A DNA stretch of 64,000 bases from Streptomyces brasiliensis (GCF_014647875.1 NZ_BMQA01000034.1:18972-82971), one strand, 5' to 3'. Counted from the first letter of the stretch, positions 50,128 through 59,154 are shown. Made by a program: numbers and translations. The notes: a model not told the origin generated them from the letters alone.

Positions 50128-50165
50128 GTAACAAGGGGTTCACAAACGGGCAATGATCGGGAAAT
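50128..50165 (+). promoter_or_regulatory. GlnR box of glnII
   Basis: GTAAC-n6-TTCAC-n6-GCAAT-n6-GAAAT (50128-50165) has four pentamers in exact 11-base phase, matching the GlnR consensus gTnAC-n6-GaAAC tandem moderately well. It lies about 100 bases before glnII. GlnR probably activates this gene too. Confidence 0.75.
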
Positions 50166-50266
50166 CGCCTGTTGACAGGCTGCCGGGCATCACCGAGCGG
50201 CGCCCCAGTGCCGCAGCGCCGCAGCACCCGCAAGTGCACCCAGACACACCCCGAAGGATGTGGCCC

Positions 50267-51295
50267 GTGAGCTTCAAGGCTGAGTACATCTGGATCGACG
50301 GCACCGAGCCGACGGCCAAGCTGCGTTCGAAGACGAAGATCCTCGCCGACGACGCCAAGGGTGCCGAGCTGCCGGGCTGGGGCTTCGACGGGTCCTCCAC
50401 CAACCAGGCCAAGGGTCACGCCTCGGACCGTGTGCTCAAGCCGGTCTTCTCCTGCCCGGACCCGATCCGCGGCGGTGACGACGTCCTCGTCCTGTGCGAG
50501 GTCCTGAACACCGACTTCACCCCGCACGCGTCCAATACGCGTGCCCCGCTGGCCGAGGTCGCCGAGAAGTTCGCCGCGCAGGAGCCGATCTTCGGCATCG
50601 AGCAGGAGTACACGTTCTTCGACGGCTCCCGTCCGCTGGGCTTCCCCGAGGGCGGCTTCCCGGCTCCGCAGGGCGGCTACTACTGCGGTGTCGGCGCCGA
50701 CGAGATCTTCGGCCGTGAGATCGTCGAGGCACACCTGGAGAACTGCCTGAAGGCGGGTCTGGGTCTGTCCGGCATCAACGCCGAGGTCATGCCGGGCCAG
50801 TGGGAGTTCCAGGTCGGCCCGCTGTCCCCGCTGGAGGTCTCCGACCAGCTGTGGGTGGCCCGCTGGCTGCTCTACCGCACCGCCGAGGACTTCGGCGTCT
50901 CCGCGACCCTCGACCCGAAGCCGGTCAAGGGCGACTGGAACGGCGCGGGCGCGCACACCAACTTCTCCACCAAGGCGATGCGCGAGGGCTACGACGCGAT
51001 CATCACCGCGTGCGAGTCGCTCGGTGAGGGCTCCAAGCCGCTCGACCACGTCAAGAACTACGGCGCCGGCATCGACGACCGCCTGACGGGCCTGCACGAG
51101 ACCGCCCCGTGGAACGAGTACTCGTACGGCGTCTCCGACCGCGGCGCCTCGGTGCGTATCCCGTGGCAGGTCGAGAAGGACGGCAAGGGCTACATCGAGG
51201 ACCGCCGCCCCAACGCCAACGTCGACCCGTACGTGGTGACCCGCCTCCTGGTCGACACCTGCTGCTCCGCGCTGGAGAAGGCCGGCCAGGTCTGA
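50267..51295 (+). CDS. glnII: Glutamine synthetase type II
   Basis: The eukaryotic-type glutamine synthetase, 342 residues. It starts MSFKAEYIWIDGTEPTAKLR and has GWGFDGSSTNQAKGHASD, FGIEQEYTFFDGSRPLGFPE, PGQWEFQVGPLSPLEVSDQ, and NGAGAHTNFSTKAMREG. It has no Tyr397-type adenylylation region, so it is not modified by GlnE. GTG at 50267 has GAAGGA about 8 bases upstream. GlnII contributes under nitrogen limitation, with a GlnR box upstream. It lies 17 kb from glnA on the same strand. Confidence 0.97.
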   Translation: MSFKAEYIWIDGTEPTAKLRSKTKILADDAKGAELPGWGFDGSSTNQAKGHASDRVLKPVFSCPDPIRGGDDVLVLCEVLNTDFTPHASNTRAPLAEVAEKFAAQEPIFGIEQEYTFFDGSRPLGFPEGGFPAPQGGYYCGVGADEIFGREIVEAHLENCLKAGLGLSGINAEVMPGQWEFQVGPLSPLEVSDQLWVARWLLYRTAEDFGVSATLDPKPVKGDWNGAGAHTNFSTKAMREGYDAIITACESLGEGSKPLDHVKNYGAGIDDRLTGLHETAPWNEYSYGVSDRGASVRIPWQVEKDGKGYIEDRRPNANVDPYVVTRLLVDTCCSALEKAGQV

Positions 51296-51316
51296 TCCAC
51301 GCCAAGGCTCCCCGAG

Positions 51317-51342
51317 AGGCGTCCACCGCCGCGGTGGGCGCC
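51317..51342 (+). terminator. Terminator after glnII
   Basis: GGCGTCCACCGC is complementary, apart from one wobble or mismatch, to GCGGTGGGCGCC, a stem of about 11 bp 20 bases after the glnII stop. No U-run follows. Confidence 0.65.
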
Positions 51343-51376
51343 CTCGCGTCGTCGGTGGGGCGTGTCGGGGTGGGGC

Positions 51377-52336
51377 ATGGAGATCGATCAGGTCCTGGCC
51401 GTCAAGGGCGACACGCAGAGCCGGCAGACGCACCCCACATCCCTGACGTGTTCGCCCAGGTGTGGCACGAGGAGGGCGGGGACCACCGGCTGAGCACCGC
51501 CGCGGCGAGGACGAGTTCTCCGGTACGGCCCTCACGGATCCGGGCCGGGTGGCGGACCTCCTGACCGGCTGGGCGCGACAGCGGGACGGCCGGACGAGGG
51601 CGTGACCTGGGAGCCGGTGGGCCTCGGGCCGCACGAGGAGGTGCCCGGCCTGCCAGACGAGGTGCGCGAGAAGGTCGAGGACCGCGTACGGCTGTCGCCG
51701 CGCTGCGGTTACGACTCCCGGAAGGAGCCGGCCGAGACCGCCGAGGACCATCCGGTCGACGGGGACGAGCGACCGGTGTCGGGAGCCCAGGCCCGGCAGG
51801 TGGTGGACCGGCTGTGGCTCGAGCGGATGGCCGAGCAGGAGACCTGGGAGGGGGCGACCGACCCGAGCGGCCGGCGCTCGCCTTCGGGGCGCTGGAGGAG
51901 ACCGGCATCACGGCCCCGGGAGCACTTCACCTGCTGCCGTGGCAGTGGAACGGCGGAGATCGGCGCGGAGCGCGAGGGTATCCGTGGGTTCGTCTTCTTC
52001 CACCGGCAGGCCACGGAACGCCGCCGAGGACACGGGCTGAGCCTCTGCTACGGCGGGTTCGACGGCTCGGCCGCGACCACGACGGCCGTCGGTCACGAGG
52101 TCGTGGCGGCATTCACCGGCGCCGGGCTGTCCGCAGTGTGGGACGGCGATCCGGAGCGGGCGATCGAGCTCACGCCCCTGGACTGGCGCAAACGCCTGGT
52201 GGGGCGAGCCGCGCGACGCGGAATCCGTCCCGGCGAAGCGTCCGAGCAGTGGGAGGAGGCTCCTGTTGCGGGGCCGTGTCTGCTTCAATGGGCACATGGT
52301 CAGTTTCCAGAGGTGCACCGCGACAGGTCGCCATGA
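51377..52336 (+). pseudogene. Multiply frameshifted DUF6891-like gene
   Basis: Pieces of one protein occur in several frames in order: DVFAQVWHEEGGDHRLS near 51446, EDEFSGTALTDPGRVADLL in another frame, then TWEPVGLGPHEEVPGLPDEV at 51605. These continue to VVDRLWLERMAEQETWEG, PALAFGALEETGITA in a third frame, and finally GHGLSLCYGGFDGSAATTT to ERAIELTPLDWRKRLVG. Four or more shifts separate the parts, so it cannot be translated. Intact homologues are ordinary cytoplasmic Streptomyces proteins of unknown function. A stable 245-codon frame from 51602 is only the middle. The whole gap from 51296 to 52537 is otherwise empty. Confidence 0.72.
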
Positions 52337-52537
52337 CCTCGAGCCCTTCTGGCCTTCCCGTCAGCACCACGACTTCGACCGGGTGTGTTGCCGCGCGACG
52401 AACGCGCCGGCCCTCTAAAGCCGTACACCCCGGTCTTCGGCCGGCGCGACACGACGTACGTCCCTCGACGGGCCCCGACACGCATCGCGGCCGTCGTCCT
52501 TCCCGACGAACCTCTCGCGCGAAAGAGCTGACGTCTC

Positions 52538-53104
52538 ATGGCGACCACTCGTCCCCTCTCCACCGCCGACCCCCGCACCGTCCCCGCCCGGCACCGGCTG
52601 CGCGCCGTCGCCCGGGACGAGGTCGTGGACGTCGCGGACTTCCTGCCGCCGGGTGCCACCTGGCTGCCCGCGCCGCCGCACACCCTGCCCACCCTGCCCG
52701 GCCAGCCGCCGATGGTCGGCTACCTGGTGCTGGTCCCGGCGGACCAGCGGCCGCCGTTCCTGCCGGTGGCGGTGCCCGACCGGGCCGAGGAAACGCCGGC
52801 CGGCGCCCACGACCCGCTGATCCACATCGACTCCGGGCAACGCACCGTGCGCGTCGAAAACCGCGAACTCGACCTCACCTACCTCGAGTTCGAGCTGCTC
52901 GCCCATCTGGTGGCGCATCCGAACCGGGTGCACACGCGGGACCAGCTGGTCGCCACGGTGTGGGGCTACGGGCACGTGGGGGACGGCCGCACGGTCGACG
53001 TCCACATCGCCCGGCTGCGCCGCAAGCTGGGCGTGGAGCACCGCAAGGTGATCCAGACGATCCGCCGTGTCGGCTACAAGTACGCGCCGCCGGCCGGACG
53101 CTGA
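52538..53104 (+). CDS. Receiver-less OmpR/PhoB-type winged-helix regulator
   Basis: A 188-residue protein. The first 90 residues have no receiver motif (no DD..D..K pattern) but include a proline-rich segment (GATWLPAPPHTLPTLPGQPP). The C-terminus is a clear OmpR-type effector domain: DLTYLEFELLAHLVAHPNRV, TRDQLVATVWGYGHVGDGRT, VDVHIARLRRKLG, and IQTIRRVGYKYAPP. With no phosphorylation site and no histidine kinase next to it, it must be controlled in another way. GAAAGAG precedes the ATG. Downstream is an unrelated epimerase gene. Confidence 0.83.
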   Translation: MATTRPLSTADPRTVPARHRLRAVARDEVVDVADFLPPGATWLPAPPHTLPTLPGQPPMVGYLVLVPADQRPPFLPVAVPDRAEETPAGAHDPLIHIDSGQRTVRVENRELDLTYLEFELLAHLVAHPNRVHTRDQLVATVWGYGHVGDGRTVDVHIARLRRKLGVEHRKVIQTIRRVGYKYAPPAGR

Positions 53105-53170
53105 GCCCCGCTCTCTGCCCTCGGCAGAGGACGGTTCCCTCCCGCGGCCCGGCCGTGCACGATCACCGAC

Positions 53171-54181
53171 ATGAGACTTCTGGTGCTGGGCGGTACGGAG
53201 TTCGTGGGGCGGGCCGTCGTCGAGGCGGCGGTGCGGCGCGGCTGGGAGGTGACCGTCTTCCACCGGGGACGGCACCGACCCCCGCCGGGCGTACGGGCGT
53301 TGCACGGTGACCGCACCGCCCCGGACGGGCTCGCCGCGCTCGCCGGGGACGACGCGTGGGACGCCGTGGTCGACACCTGGTCGGCCGCGCCCCGCGCCGT
53401 GCGGGAGACGGCGCGGCTGCTGCGGGGCCGCGCCGGACGGTACGTCCACGTGTCGAGCCGGTCGGTGTACGCCTTTCCGCCGACCGGCGACAGGGCCCTG
53501 GTCGAGGGTGCGTCGGCCGGCGCGGAGCAGACCGATTACGCGCTCGACAAGCGGGGCGGTGAGCTGGCCGCCGTCGAGTCCTTCGGCACGGACCGCGCGC
53601 TGCTGGTGCGGGCCGGGCTGATCCTCGGGCCGTACGAGAACGTGGGACGGCTGCCGTGGTGGCTGACCCGGATCGCGCGCGGCGGCCCGGTGCTCGCGCC
53701 GGGGCCGCGCGAACTGCGCCTGCAGTACATCGACGTGCGCGACCTCGCCGAGTGGACCCTCGGCGCGATCGAGCGCGGTCTCGGCGGGCCGTACGACCTC
53801 GTCTCCCCGCCCGGGCACACCACCATGGGCGCCTTCCTCGAGGCGTGCGTGGCGATCACCGGCGGCCGCGCCGAGCTGCGCTGGACCGATCCGGACGTGG
53901 TCCTCGGCGCGGGCATCGAGCCGTGGACCCAACTGCCCGTGTGGGTACCGCCGGACAGCGATCTGTTCGACGCCCTGCACACCTCGGACGTGTCGCGGGC
54001 GCTGGCGACGGGGCTGACCTGCCGGGCCGTCGAGGAGACCGTCGCGGACACCTGGGCCTGGCTGCAAAACCTCGGCGGCGTCGCGCCACAGCGGCCGGAC
54101 CGCACGAGCAAGGGGCTTGATCCGGAGGTCGAGGCGAAGGTGCTGGGACTGACCGGGGGTGTACCTGACACCACCCCCTGA
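53171..54181 (+). CDS. NAD-dependent epimerase/dehydratase
   Basis: An extended SDR of 336 residues. LLVLGGTEFVGRAVVEAAVR is the nucleotide site. YVHVSSRSVYAFPPTG carries the serine, and TDYALDKRGGELAAV supplies the Y-x-x-x-K pair. LQYIDVRDLAEWTLGAIERG and LVSPPGHTTMG follow the family pattern. It begins MRLLVLGG. Neighbours are an orphan regulator and a two-component system, and nothing shows its sugar substrate. Confidence 0.86.
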   Translation: MRLLVLGGTEFVGRAVVEAAVRRGWEVTVFHRGRHRPPPGVRALHGDRTAPDGLAALAGDDAWDAVVDTWSAAPRAVRETARLLRGRAGRYVHVSSRSVYAFPPTGDRALVEGASAGAEQTDYALDKRGGELAAVESFGTDRALLVRAGLILGPYENVGRLPWWLTRIARGGPVLAPGPRELRLQYIDVRDLAEWTLGAIERGLGGPYDLVSPPGHTTMGAFLEACVAITGGRAELRWTDPDVVLGAGIEPWTQLPVWVPPDSDLFDALHTSDVSRALATGLTCRAVEETVADTWAWLQNLGGVAPQRPDRTSKGLDPEVEAKVLGLTGGVPDTTP

Positions 54182-54232
54182 CCGGGGCCTTCGCCCCGTG
54201 ACCGGCCCGCGCCGATCGGCGAGACTGGCGCC

Positions 54233-55516
54233 ATGAGCATCGACACCAAGACCGGCGGACCACTGTCGGGAATACGGATCCGGGAGGTCGTCCTGGCCGC
54301 CGGACGAGGGTTCGTCCTGGCCCTTGCGCTGCTGCCGACGGCCATCGTCTGTTTCACGCTGACCGCCGTGTCCATCGGGCTGATCCCGGCCGGGATCGGA
54401 CTCGTCACCACGCCGTGGATACTCACCAGGGTGCGGATGTTCGCGAACTGGCGGCGGGTGCTCGCGGCCGAGTGGTGCGGGGTGCGCATCCCGGCGGCCT
54501 ACCGGCCCGTCCCGGCCGGTGCCAAACCCTGGACGCGTACCGTCCTGATGCTCGGCGACCCCGCGACCTGGCGGGACGTGCGCTGGCTGCTGGTCGACAT
54601 GACCGCCGGGTTCTTCACCGCGCTGCTGCCCGCTGTGCTGCTCTTCTACCCGCTCGAGGGGTACGCCCTCGCGGCCGGGCTGTGGCGGGTGATCGTGGAC
54701 GCCACCGGCGACACCTACTGGTACGGCTTCGTCCCCGTCGCCGGCCAGGCCACCGCCCTCGGTGCGGCCGCCCTGGGCACCGCGATCCTGGTGGTCGCCC
54801 TGCGTGTCAACCCGCACCTGCTGACCGCCCACTTCCGGCTCACCCGGGCCGTGCTGGGCGCGGGTGAGGGCGAACTGGCCGAGCGGGTCCGCGTACTGAC
54901 CGAGACGCGGCGCGACGCCGTCGACACCTCGGCCGCCGAACTGCGCCGCATCGAGCGGGACCTGCACGACGGGGCGCAGGCCCGGCTGGTCGCCATGGGC
55001 ATGGACCTCGGCACCGTCGAGATGCTCCTGGAGAAGGACCCGGCGCAGGCCAGGCAGTTGCTCGCACAGGCCCGCCGCAACTCCGCCGACGCCCTCGACG
55101 AGCTGCGCGACCTGGTCCGCGGCATCCACCCGCCGGTCCTGGCCGAGCGCGGACTGGGCGACGCCGTACGGGCACTGGCACTGCGGCTGCCCACGCCCAC
55201 GGAGGTGACCGTGGAGCTGCCCGGCCGCGCGGACGCGCCGGTGGAGTCGGCCGCCTACTTCGCGGTCAGCGAGGTGCTCACCAACGCGGTCAAGCACTCC
55301 GGCGCCGACCGGATCTGGGCCGACCTGCACCACGCCGACGGAATGCTGCGGATCACGGTGACCGACAACGGCCGCGGCGGCGCCGGGATCGGAGCCGGTT
55401 CCGGGCTGGCCGGGGTCGAGCGTCGGCTCGGTACATTCGACGGTGTCCTGGCCGTCAGCAGCCCCGCGGGCGGTCCCACCATGGTGACCATGGAGATTCC
55501 GTGCGCGTTGTCCTAG
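54233..55516 (+). CDS. Sensor histidine kinase, NarL-type partner
   Basis: A membrane-bound histidine kinase of 427 residues. The N-terminal 200 residues have about six hydrophobic segments (FVLALALLPTAIVCFTL, LIPAGIGLVTTPWIL and so on) of the 'Sensor' type without an external domain. The dimerisation helix IERDLHDGAQARL has the phospho-accepting His245. The ATPase part has EVLTNAVKHSG and VTDNGRGGAG. The last 16 bases overlap the response-regulator gene, a classic coupled pair. The signal may be a membrane state; the ligand is unknown. Confidence 0.93.
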   Translation: MSIDTKTGGPLSGIRIREVVLAAGRGFVLALALLPTAIVCFTLTAVSIGLIPAGIGLVTTPWILTRVRMFANWRRVLAAEWCGVRIPAAYRPVPAGAKPWTRTVLMLGDPATWRDVRWLLVDMTAGFFTALLPAVLLFYPLEGYALAAGLWRVIVDATGDTYWYGFVPVAGQATALGAAALGTAILVVALRVNPHLLTAHFRLTRAVLGAGEGELAERVRVLTETRRDAVDTSAAELRRIERDLHDGAQARLVAMGMDLGTVEMLLEKDPAQARQLLAQARRNSADALDELRDLVRGIHPPVLAERGLGDAVRALALRLPTPTEVTVELPGRADAPVESAAYFAVSEVLTNAVKHSGADRIWADLHHADGMLRITVTDNGRGGAGIGAGSGLAGVERRLGTFDGVLAVSSPAGGPTMVTMEIPCALS

Positions 55517-56154
55517 CCGAAGACCTGTTCCTGCTGCGCGACGGACTGGTCCGGATGCTGGAGGCCTACGACTTCGAGATCGCGGCGGCCGTCGAGACCG
55601 GCCCCGAACTTGCGCGTGCGCTCGCCGAGTTGGAGCCGGACGTGGCCGTGGTCGACGTCCGGCTGCCCCCGACGCACACCGACGAGGGCCTGCAGTGCGC
55701 CCTGCAGGCCCGCCGGGACCGTCCGGGGCTGCCGGTGCTGGTCCTGTCGCAGCACGTGGAGCAGCTGTACGCACGGGAGTTGCTGGCCGACGGCACCGGC
55801 GGGGTGGGCTATCTGCTGAAGGACCGGGTGTTCGACGCCGAGCAGTTCGTCGACGCCGTACGACGCGTGGCGGCGGGCGGTACGGCGATGGATCCGCAGG
55901 TGATCCAGCAGCTGTTGTCCCGGCGGGCCGGCGGCGGGCAGCCGCTCGGGAGGCTGACACCGCGCGAGCTGGAGGTGCTGGAGCTGATGGCGCAGGGCCG
56001 GTCGAACGCGGCCATCGCCACGCAACTCGTCGTCACGGAACGGGCGATCGCCAAACACACCTCCAACATCTTCGCCAAACTGGGACTCGAGGTGTCGGAC
56101 GACGACAATCGGCGCGTCCTTGCGGTGCTCGCCTACCTCGACCGCGACCGGTGA
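55501..56154 (+). CDS. NarL/LuxR-family response regulator
   Basis: The receiver domain begins MRVVLAEDLFLLRDGLVRML (Glu7-Asp8), with phospho-acceptor Asp52 in VAVVDVRLPP and a Lys in GYLLKDRV. The C-terminal LuxR helix-turn-helix is LTPRELEVLELMAQGRSNAA and IATQLVVTERAIAKHTSNIF. It starts with GTG inside the histidine kinase gene (16-base overlap), so the two are made together. A GGGGTAC-CC-GTACCCC hairpin at about 56168-56183 may end the operon. Target genes are unknown; the secreted DUF1996 gene downstream is one candidate. Confidence 0.94.
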   Translation: MRVVLAEDLFLLRDGLVRMLEAYDFEIAAAVETGPELARALAELEPDVAVVDVRLPPTHTDEGLQCALQARRDRPGLPVLVLSQHVEQLYARELLADGTGGVGYLLKDRVFDAEQFVDAVRRVAAGGTAMDPQVIQQLLSRRAGGGQPLGRLTPRELEVLELMAQGRSNAAIATQLVVTERAIAKHTSNIFAKLGLEVSDDDNRRVLAVLAYLDRDR

Positions 56155-56212
56155 GACTCGGTGCGCGGGGTACCCGTACCCCACAACTTCCGTTCCTGAA
56201 GAGGAGGTTGCG

Positions 56213-56506
56213 GCGCGGTACCGCGTGAGAGGCCGACAGAAATCAGTGGGTCGGCTGAACGCCCCTGCGTCGGCGTCCGTATGAGAGGGCGCCGCTTCAC
56301 TTCGGCGGGGTTGCCTCTATGGCGTGCCCCGAGGAAGTCAGCGGAGTTCCGTGACTCCGCTCCCCCATCCGCAGAAGGGGGGCTTCCAACCCGAAGGTTG
56401 CGGTCCGGCCCGAACCGATCTCTTGTGGGACAAACGGACACCGGCAGACGACCGGGACGCGACTACCCCACCAGCTGAACCTGGTGGTGCTCTCGCTAGG
56501 AGACTG
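56213..56506 (+). promoter_or_regulatory. Structured leader of the DUF1996 gene
   Basis: The 350 bases before the gene hold no coding signal but several hairpins: the palindrome CGCGGTACCGCG (56214-56225), AGCGGAGT-TCCGTG-ACTCCGCT near 56340, CCAACC-CGAA-GGTTG near 56390, and CCACCAG-CTGAAC-CTGGTGG (about 56469-56488) just before CTAGGAG. The last could hide or expose the ribosome site. I cannot match a known riboswitch. Confidence 0.5.
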
Positions 56507-58045
56507 ATGGGACGCAACACACGAAAACGCCGTACGCCGCTGGCCACCAAGGCCATAGCCGCATCGGCGGCCCTAGCGCTCGGTGGGGGCGGGCTGATCT
56601 GGGCGAACTTCTACGCGTCTGCGCACGAGTCCGACTCGGCGCAGAACTACACGAAGGCCGCCGGTACACAGGTGGCCACCATCGACTGCCCGGACGTCGG
56701 CCAGAAGCTGACCGACGTGCCAAACCAGGCACGCACCGACGTGGACGGTGAACTGGCCAATCTCGACCGCCAGATCACCGAGGCCTACCAGCGACTGGCG
56801 ACCACCCGCGACGCGCAGGCGAGGGACGCGAGCTTCGTCCAGAACTCCATCCTGCAGCCGCTGAAGGAACGCCGGGCGGTGATCATCGACCGCATCAAGC
56901 TCGAGATCACCCGGGTCGGCGGGACCTCGCCCAGTGGTCTGGAGACCCTGGCCGGGTGCACCGGCAGCGGCGCCGACCAGACCAGCGCGGGCGGCGGGCA
57001 GAACACCGGTGGTCAGCAGACGCCGGGCGGCGACACGGCCGGCCCGAGCGCGAGCGCCAGTGCCGGTGGCGGCGCGGGCGCCGGTCAGGACAACGGCGGC
57101 GGCCAGCAGGCGAGCAACGGCGGCCAGGCCGGCAACGGCCCCGCGGCGGCCGATTTCGTCGACATCACGAGGGTCAGCGCCGACGTCGCGGCGAAGCCGC
57201 GCGCGAACCGCAACGCCTCGACCGGTTCGTTCACCACCCGCTGCGGGGTCAACGCCAACAAGAACCACAACACCGACAACGTGATCGTGGCGCCCGGCGT
57301 GACCAACGGCGCGCACCATCTGCACGACTACGTCGGCAACCAGAAGATCAACGCGTTCTCCAGCAACGACACGTTCCTGCAGGGCGGGACCAGCTGCCAG
57401 AACAAGAACGACCTGTCGGCGTACTACTGGCCGGTGGTCCGCGTCCAGGACGGCACGCAGGACTTCGACCAGAACGCGGACGGCGGCGGCAAGGAGGGCA
57501 ACGTCGGCCGGATCGTCGTGCCGTCGCAGGCCCAGATCAAGTACGTCGGCTCCCCGACCGGCAAGGTCGTCGCGATGCCGCAGTTCCTGCGCATCATCAC
57601 CGGTGACGCCAAGGCCTTCACCAACGGCACGGCGAACGCCAACGCGCACTGGAGCTGCACCGGCTTCGAGAACAAGGTCCAGCTGACGGACAAGTACCCG
57701 ATCTGCCCGCAGGGCAGCCAGGTGGTGCGGACGTTCGCCTTCCAGAGCTGCTGGGACGGGGCGAACACCGACAGCGCCAACCACCGTACGCACGTCGCTT
57801 TCGCCGACGCGAACGGCAACTGCCAGAACGGGTTCAAGGCGATCCCGCAGCTGACGATGCGCCTGGTGTACAGCGTGCCGCGGCCGAGCATCCAGAACGG
57901 CGTGGTGAAGAACGCCTACGCGGTGGACGGCTTCCCGGAGCAGCTGCACAAGCCGATCACGGACCACGACGACTTCATCGCGATCACGACGGGCGGCCTG
58001 GCGAACAGGATCGCCGGCTGCGTGAACCGTGGTCAGCGGTGTTAG
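56507..58045 (+). CDS. Secreted DUF1996 domain protein
   Basis: A 512-residue exported protein. The signal peptide is RRTPLATKAIAASAALALGG, with cleavage around FYASA. A helical segment (residues about 55-130, LANLDRQITEAYQRLATTRD) precedes a Gly/Ser/Gln-rich linker and the DUF1996 domain. That domain has RCGVNANKNHNTDNVIVAPG, GAHHLHDYVGNQKINAFSSN, VVRTFAFQSCWDGANTDSAN, and ends AGCVNRGQRC. Paired cysteines suggest disulfides. The fold is common in fungi and actinobacteria and of unknown activity. CTAGGAG lies 5 bases before the ATG. It has a long structured leader and ends at a shared hairpin. Confidence 0.88.
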   Translation: MGRNTRKRRTPLATKAIAASAALALGGGGLIWANFYASAHESDSAQNYTKAAGTQVATIDCPDVGQKLTDVPNQARTDVDGELANLDRQITEAYQRLATTRDAQARDASFVQNSILQPLKERRAVIIDRIKLEITRVGGTSPSGLETLAGCTGSGADQTSAGGGQNTGGQQTPGGDTAGPSASASAGGGAGAGQDNGGGQQASNGGQAGNGPAAADFVDITRVSADVAAKPRANRNASTGSFTTRCGVNANKNHNTDNVIVAPGVTNGAHHLHDYVGNQKINAFSSNDTFLQGGTSCQNKNDLSAYYWPVVRVQDGTQDFDQNADGGGKEGNVGRIVVPSQAQIKYVGSPTGKVVAMPQFLRIITGDAKAFTNGTANANAHWSCTGFENKVQLTDKYPICPQGSQVVRTFAFQSCWDGANTDSANHRTHVAFADANGNCQNGFKAIPQLTMRLVYSVPRPSIQNGVVKNAYAVDGFPEQLHKPITDHDDFIAITTGGLANRIAGCVNRGQRC

Positions 58046-58060
58046 TCACACCCCCCAGGT

Positions 58061-58093
58061 AAGCGGGCGGTGGGAATCTCCCACCGCCCGCTT
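58061..58093. terminator. Bidirectional terminator between DUF1996 and lipoprotein genes
   Basis: AAGCGGGCGGTGGGA and its exact complement pair across ATC, a 15-bp stem between convergent genes, followed by TCTTTG. Confidence 0.92.
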
Positions 58094-58113
58094 CTCTTTG
58101 CCCTGCGGCCGGG

Positions 58114-58515
58114 TCAGCCGCCGTGGGCGTGGTGGTCGGCACCGGTCTCCAGGTCGCCGCCGAGCGTGCCGCGCAACGCCTTGACGACACCGTCGTCGCC
58201 GACGGCCACCCACTTGCGGCCGACCAGGTAGTAACCGCCGTAGTCCTTCGCGTCGTTGATCCACTCGCGCTGGCCGCGGTCGGTGGCGAAGGTGGCGAGG
58301 ACGAACTTGCCGTCGCCGTTCTTGCAGATGGCCTGGCGGATCTCGTCGGCGTCGGTCTGGATGTCCGGCCGGCACTTCACCTCGGCGGCCAGGCTCTCCA
58401 GGCTGCCGGTGGCGGTGGGCGGCACCGCCTTCGCGTCGCCCCCGGAGCCGCAGCCCGCCAGGCCCAGTGCGGCCACGACACCCGTGGCGGCGAGCAGCGC
58501 GCTTCTCAACCTCAT
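58114..58515 (-). CDS. Small lipoprotein of unknown function (133 aa)
   Basis: The N-terminus MRLRSALLAATGVVAALGLA ends in the lipobox LAGC (Cys22), so it is anchored outside. The mature part is compact: VKCRPDIQTDADEIRQAIC has paired cysteines, then FVLATFATDRGQREWINDAK and YYLVGRKWVAVGDDGVVKAL. GGAGGAACAG lies before the ATG at 58515, which fixes the start; the ATG at 58554 is too long. It ends with ADHHAHGG, a His-rich tail that might bind metal. No family recognised. Confidence 0.78.
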   Translation of the reverse strand: MRLRSALLAATGVVAALGLAGCGSGGDAKAVPPTATGSLESLAAEVKCRPDIQTDADEIRQAICKNGDGKFVLATFATDRGQREWINDAKDYGGYYLVGRKWVAVGDDGVVKALRGTLGGDLETGADHHAHGG

Positions 58516-58653
58516 CTGTTCCTCCGGTCCTGGTGGGCGGACAGCATGCCGCACTGGAGCCCCGGCGTGGGGCCCCTCCCTTCGATACGGGCCGGGCGCG
58601 CGCGGCGCTCAAATCCCCTGCACGGGTGGGCACAGGCGTGCGACTGTGTGCCG

Positions 58654-59154
58654 GTGAACCGTGACTGGGAAGACCGCGTGACCGCCGCCTGGGCGGCCTT
58701 CGACGACTACGCCGAGGACGAGGCGGCCGAGTTCCGGGCCGTGATCGACGCGCTCGTGGCCGAACTGCCCGAGGACAGCCCGCTGGGCCTCTTCGAGCGG
58801 GCCTGCGCCTGGGACTCGACCGGCCACTCGGACCGCGCCGTGCCGCTGTACCAGGAGGCTCTGGCACGCGGCCTGGAGGGTTACAAGGGGCGTCGCGCCA
58901 AGATCCAGCTCTCCAGCTCGCTGCGGAACACCGGCCGTGCGGAGGAGGGCGTGAAGCTGCTCACCCCGGAACTGGACGGCGCGTCCGACGAGCTGGACGA
59001 CGCGGTGCGCGCCTGTCTGGCCCTGTGCCTGTCCAGCCTCGGCCGCGACCGCGAGGGCCTGTCCCTCGTCCTCGAAGCCCTGGCGTCTCATCTGCCGCGG
59101 TACCAGCGGTCGATGGCCGCCTACGCACGGGCTCTGGTCGAACCGTCCGACTGA
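58654..59154 (+). CDS. TPR-like protein
   Basis: A 166-residue acidic protein without a signal peptide. NRDWEDRVTAAWAAFDDYAE leads into helical hairpins: LGLFERACAWDSTGHSDRAV, YQEALARGLEGYKGRRAKIQ, and AVRACLALCLSSLGRDREGL. This is the tetratricopeptide pattern, in a family common in Streptomyces. It may be a protein-interaction partner. GTG at 58654 (or 58648) is the likely start, with no clear ribosome site. Confidence 0.75.
   Translation: MNRDWEDRVTAAWAAFDDYAEDEAAEFRAVIDALVAELPEDSPLGLFERACAWDSTGHSDRAVPLYQEALARGLEGYKGRRAKIQLSSSLRNTGRAEEGVKLLTPELDGASDELDDAVRACLALCLSSLGRDREGLSLVLEALASHLPRYQRSMAAYARALVEPSD

Noticed and set aside
52415..55960. 1181-codon minus-strand frame opposite the regulator, epimerase and kinase genes
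   Set aside because: Antisense shadow; the plus-strand genes all have clear motifs and overlaps.
56214..56400. A ydaO/c-di-AMP riboswitch before the DUF1996 gene
   Set aside because: Hairpins are present but I could not match the conserved core, so only a structured leader is claimed.
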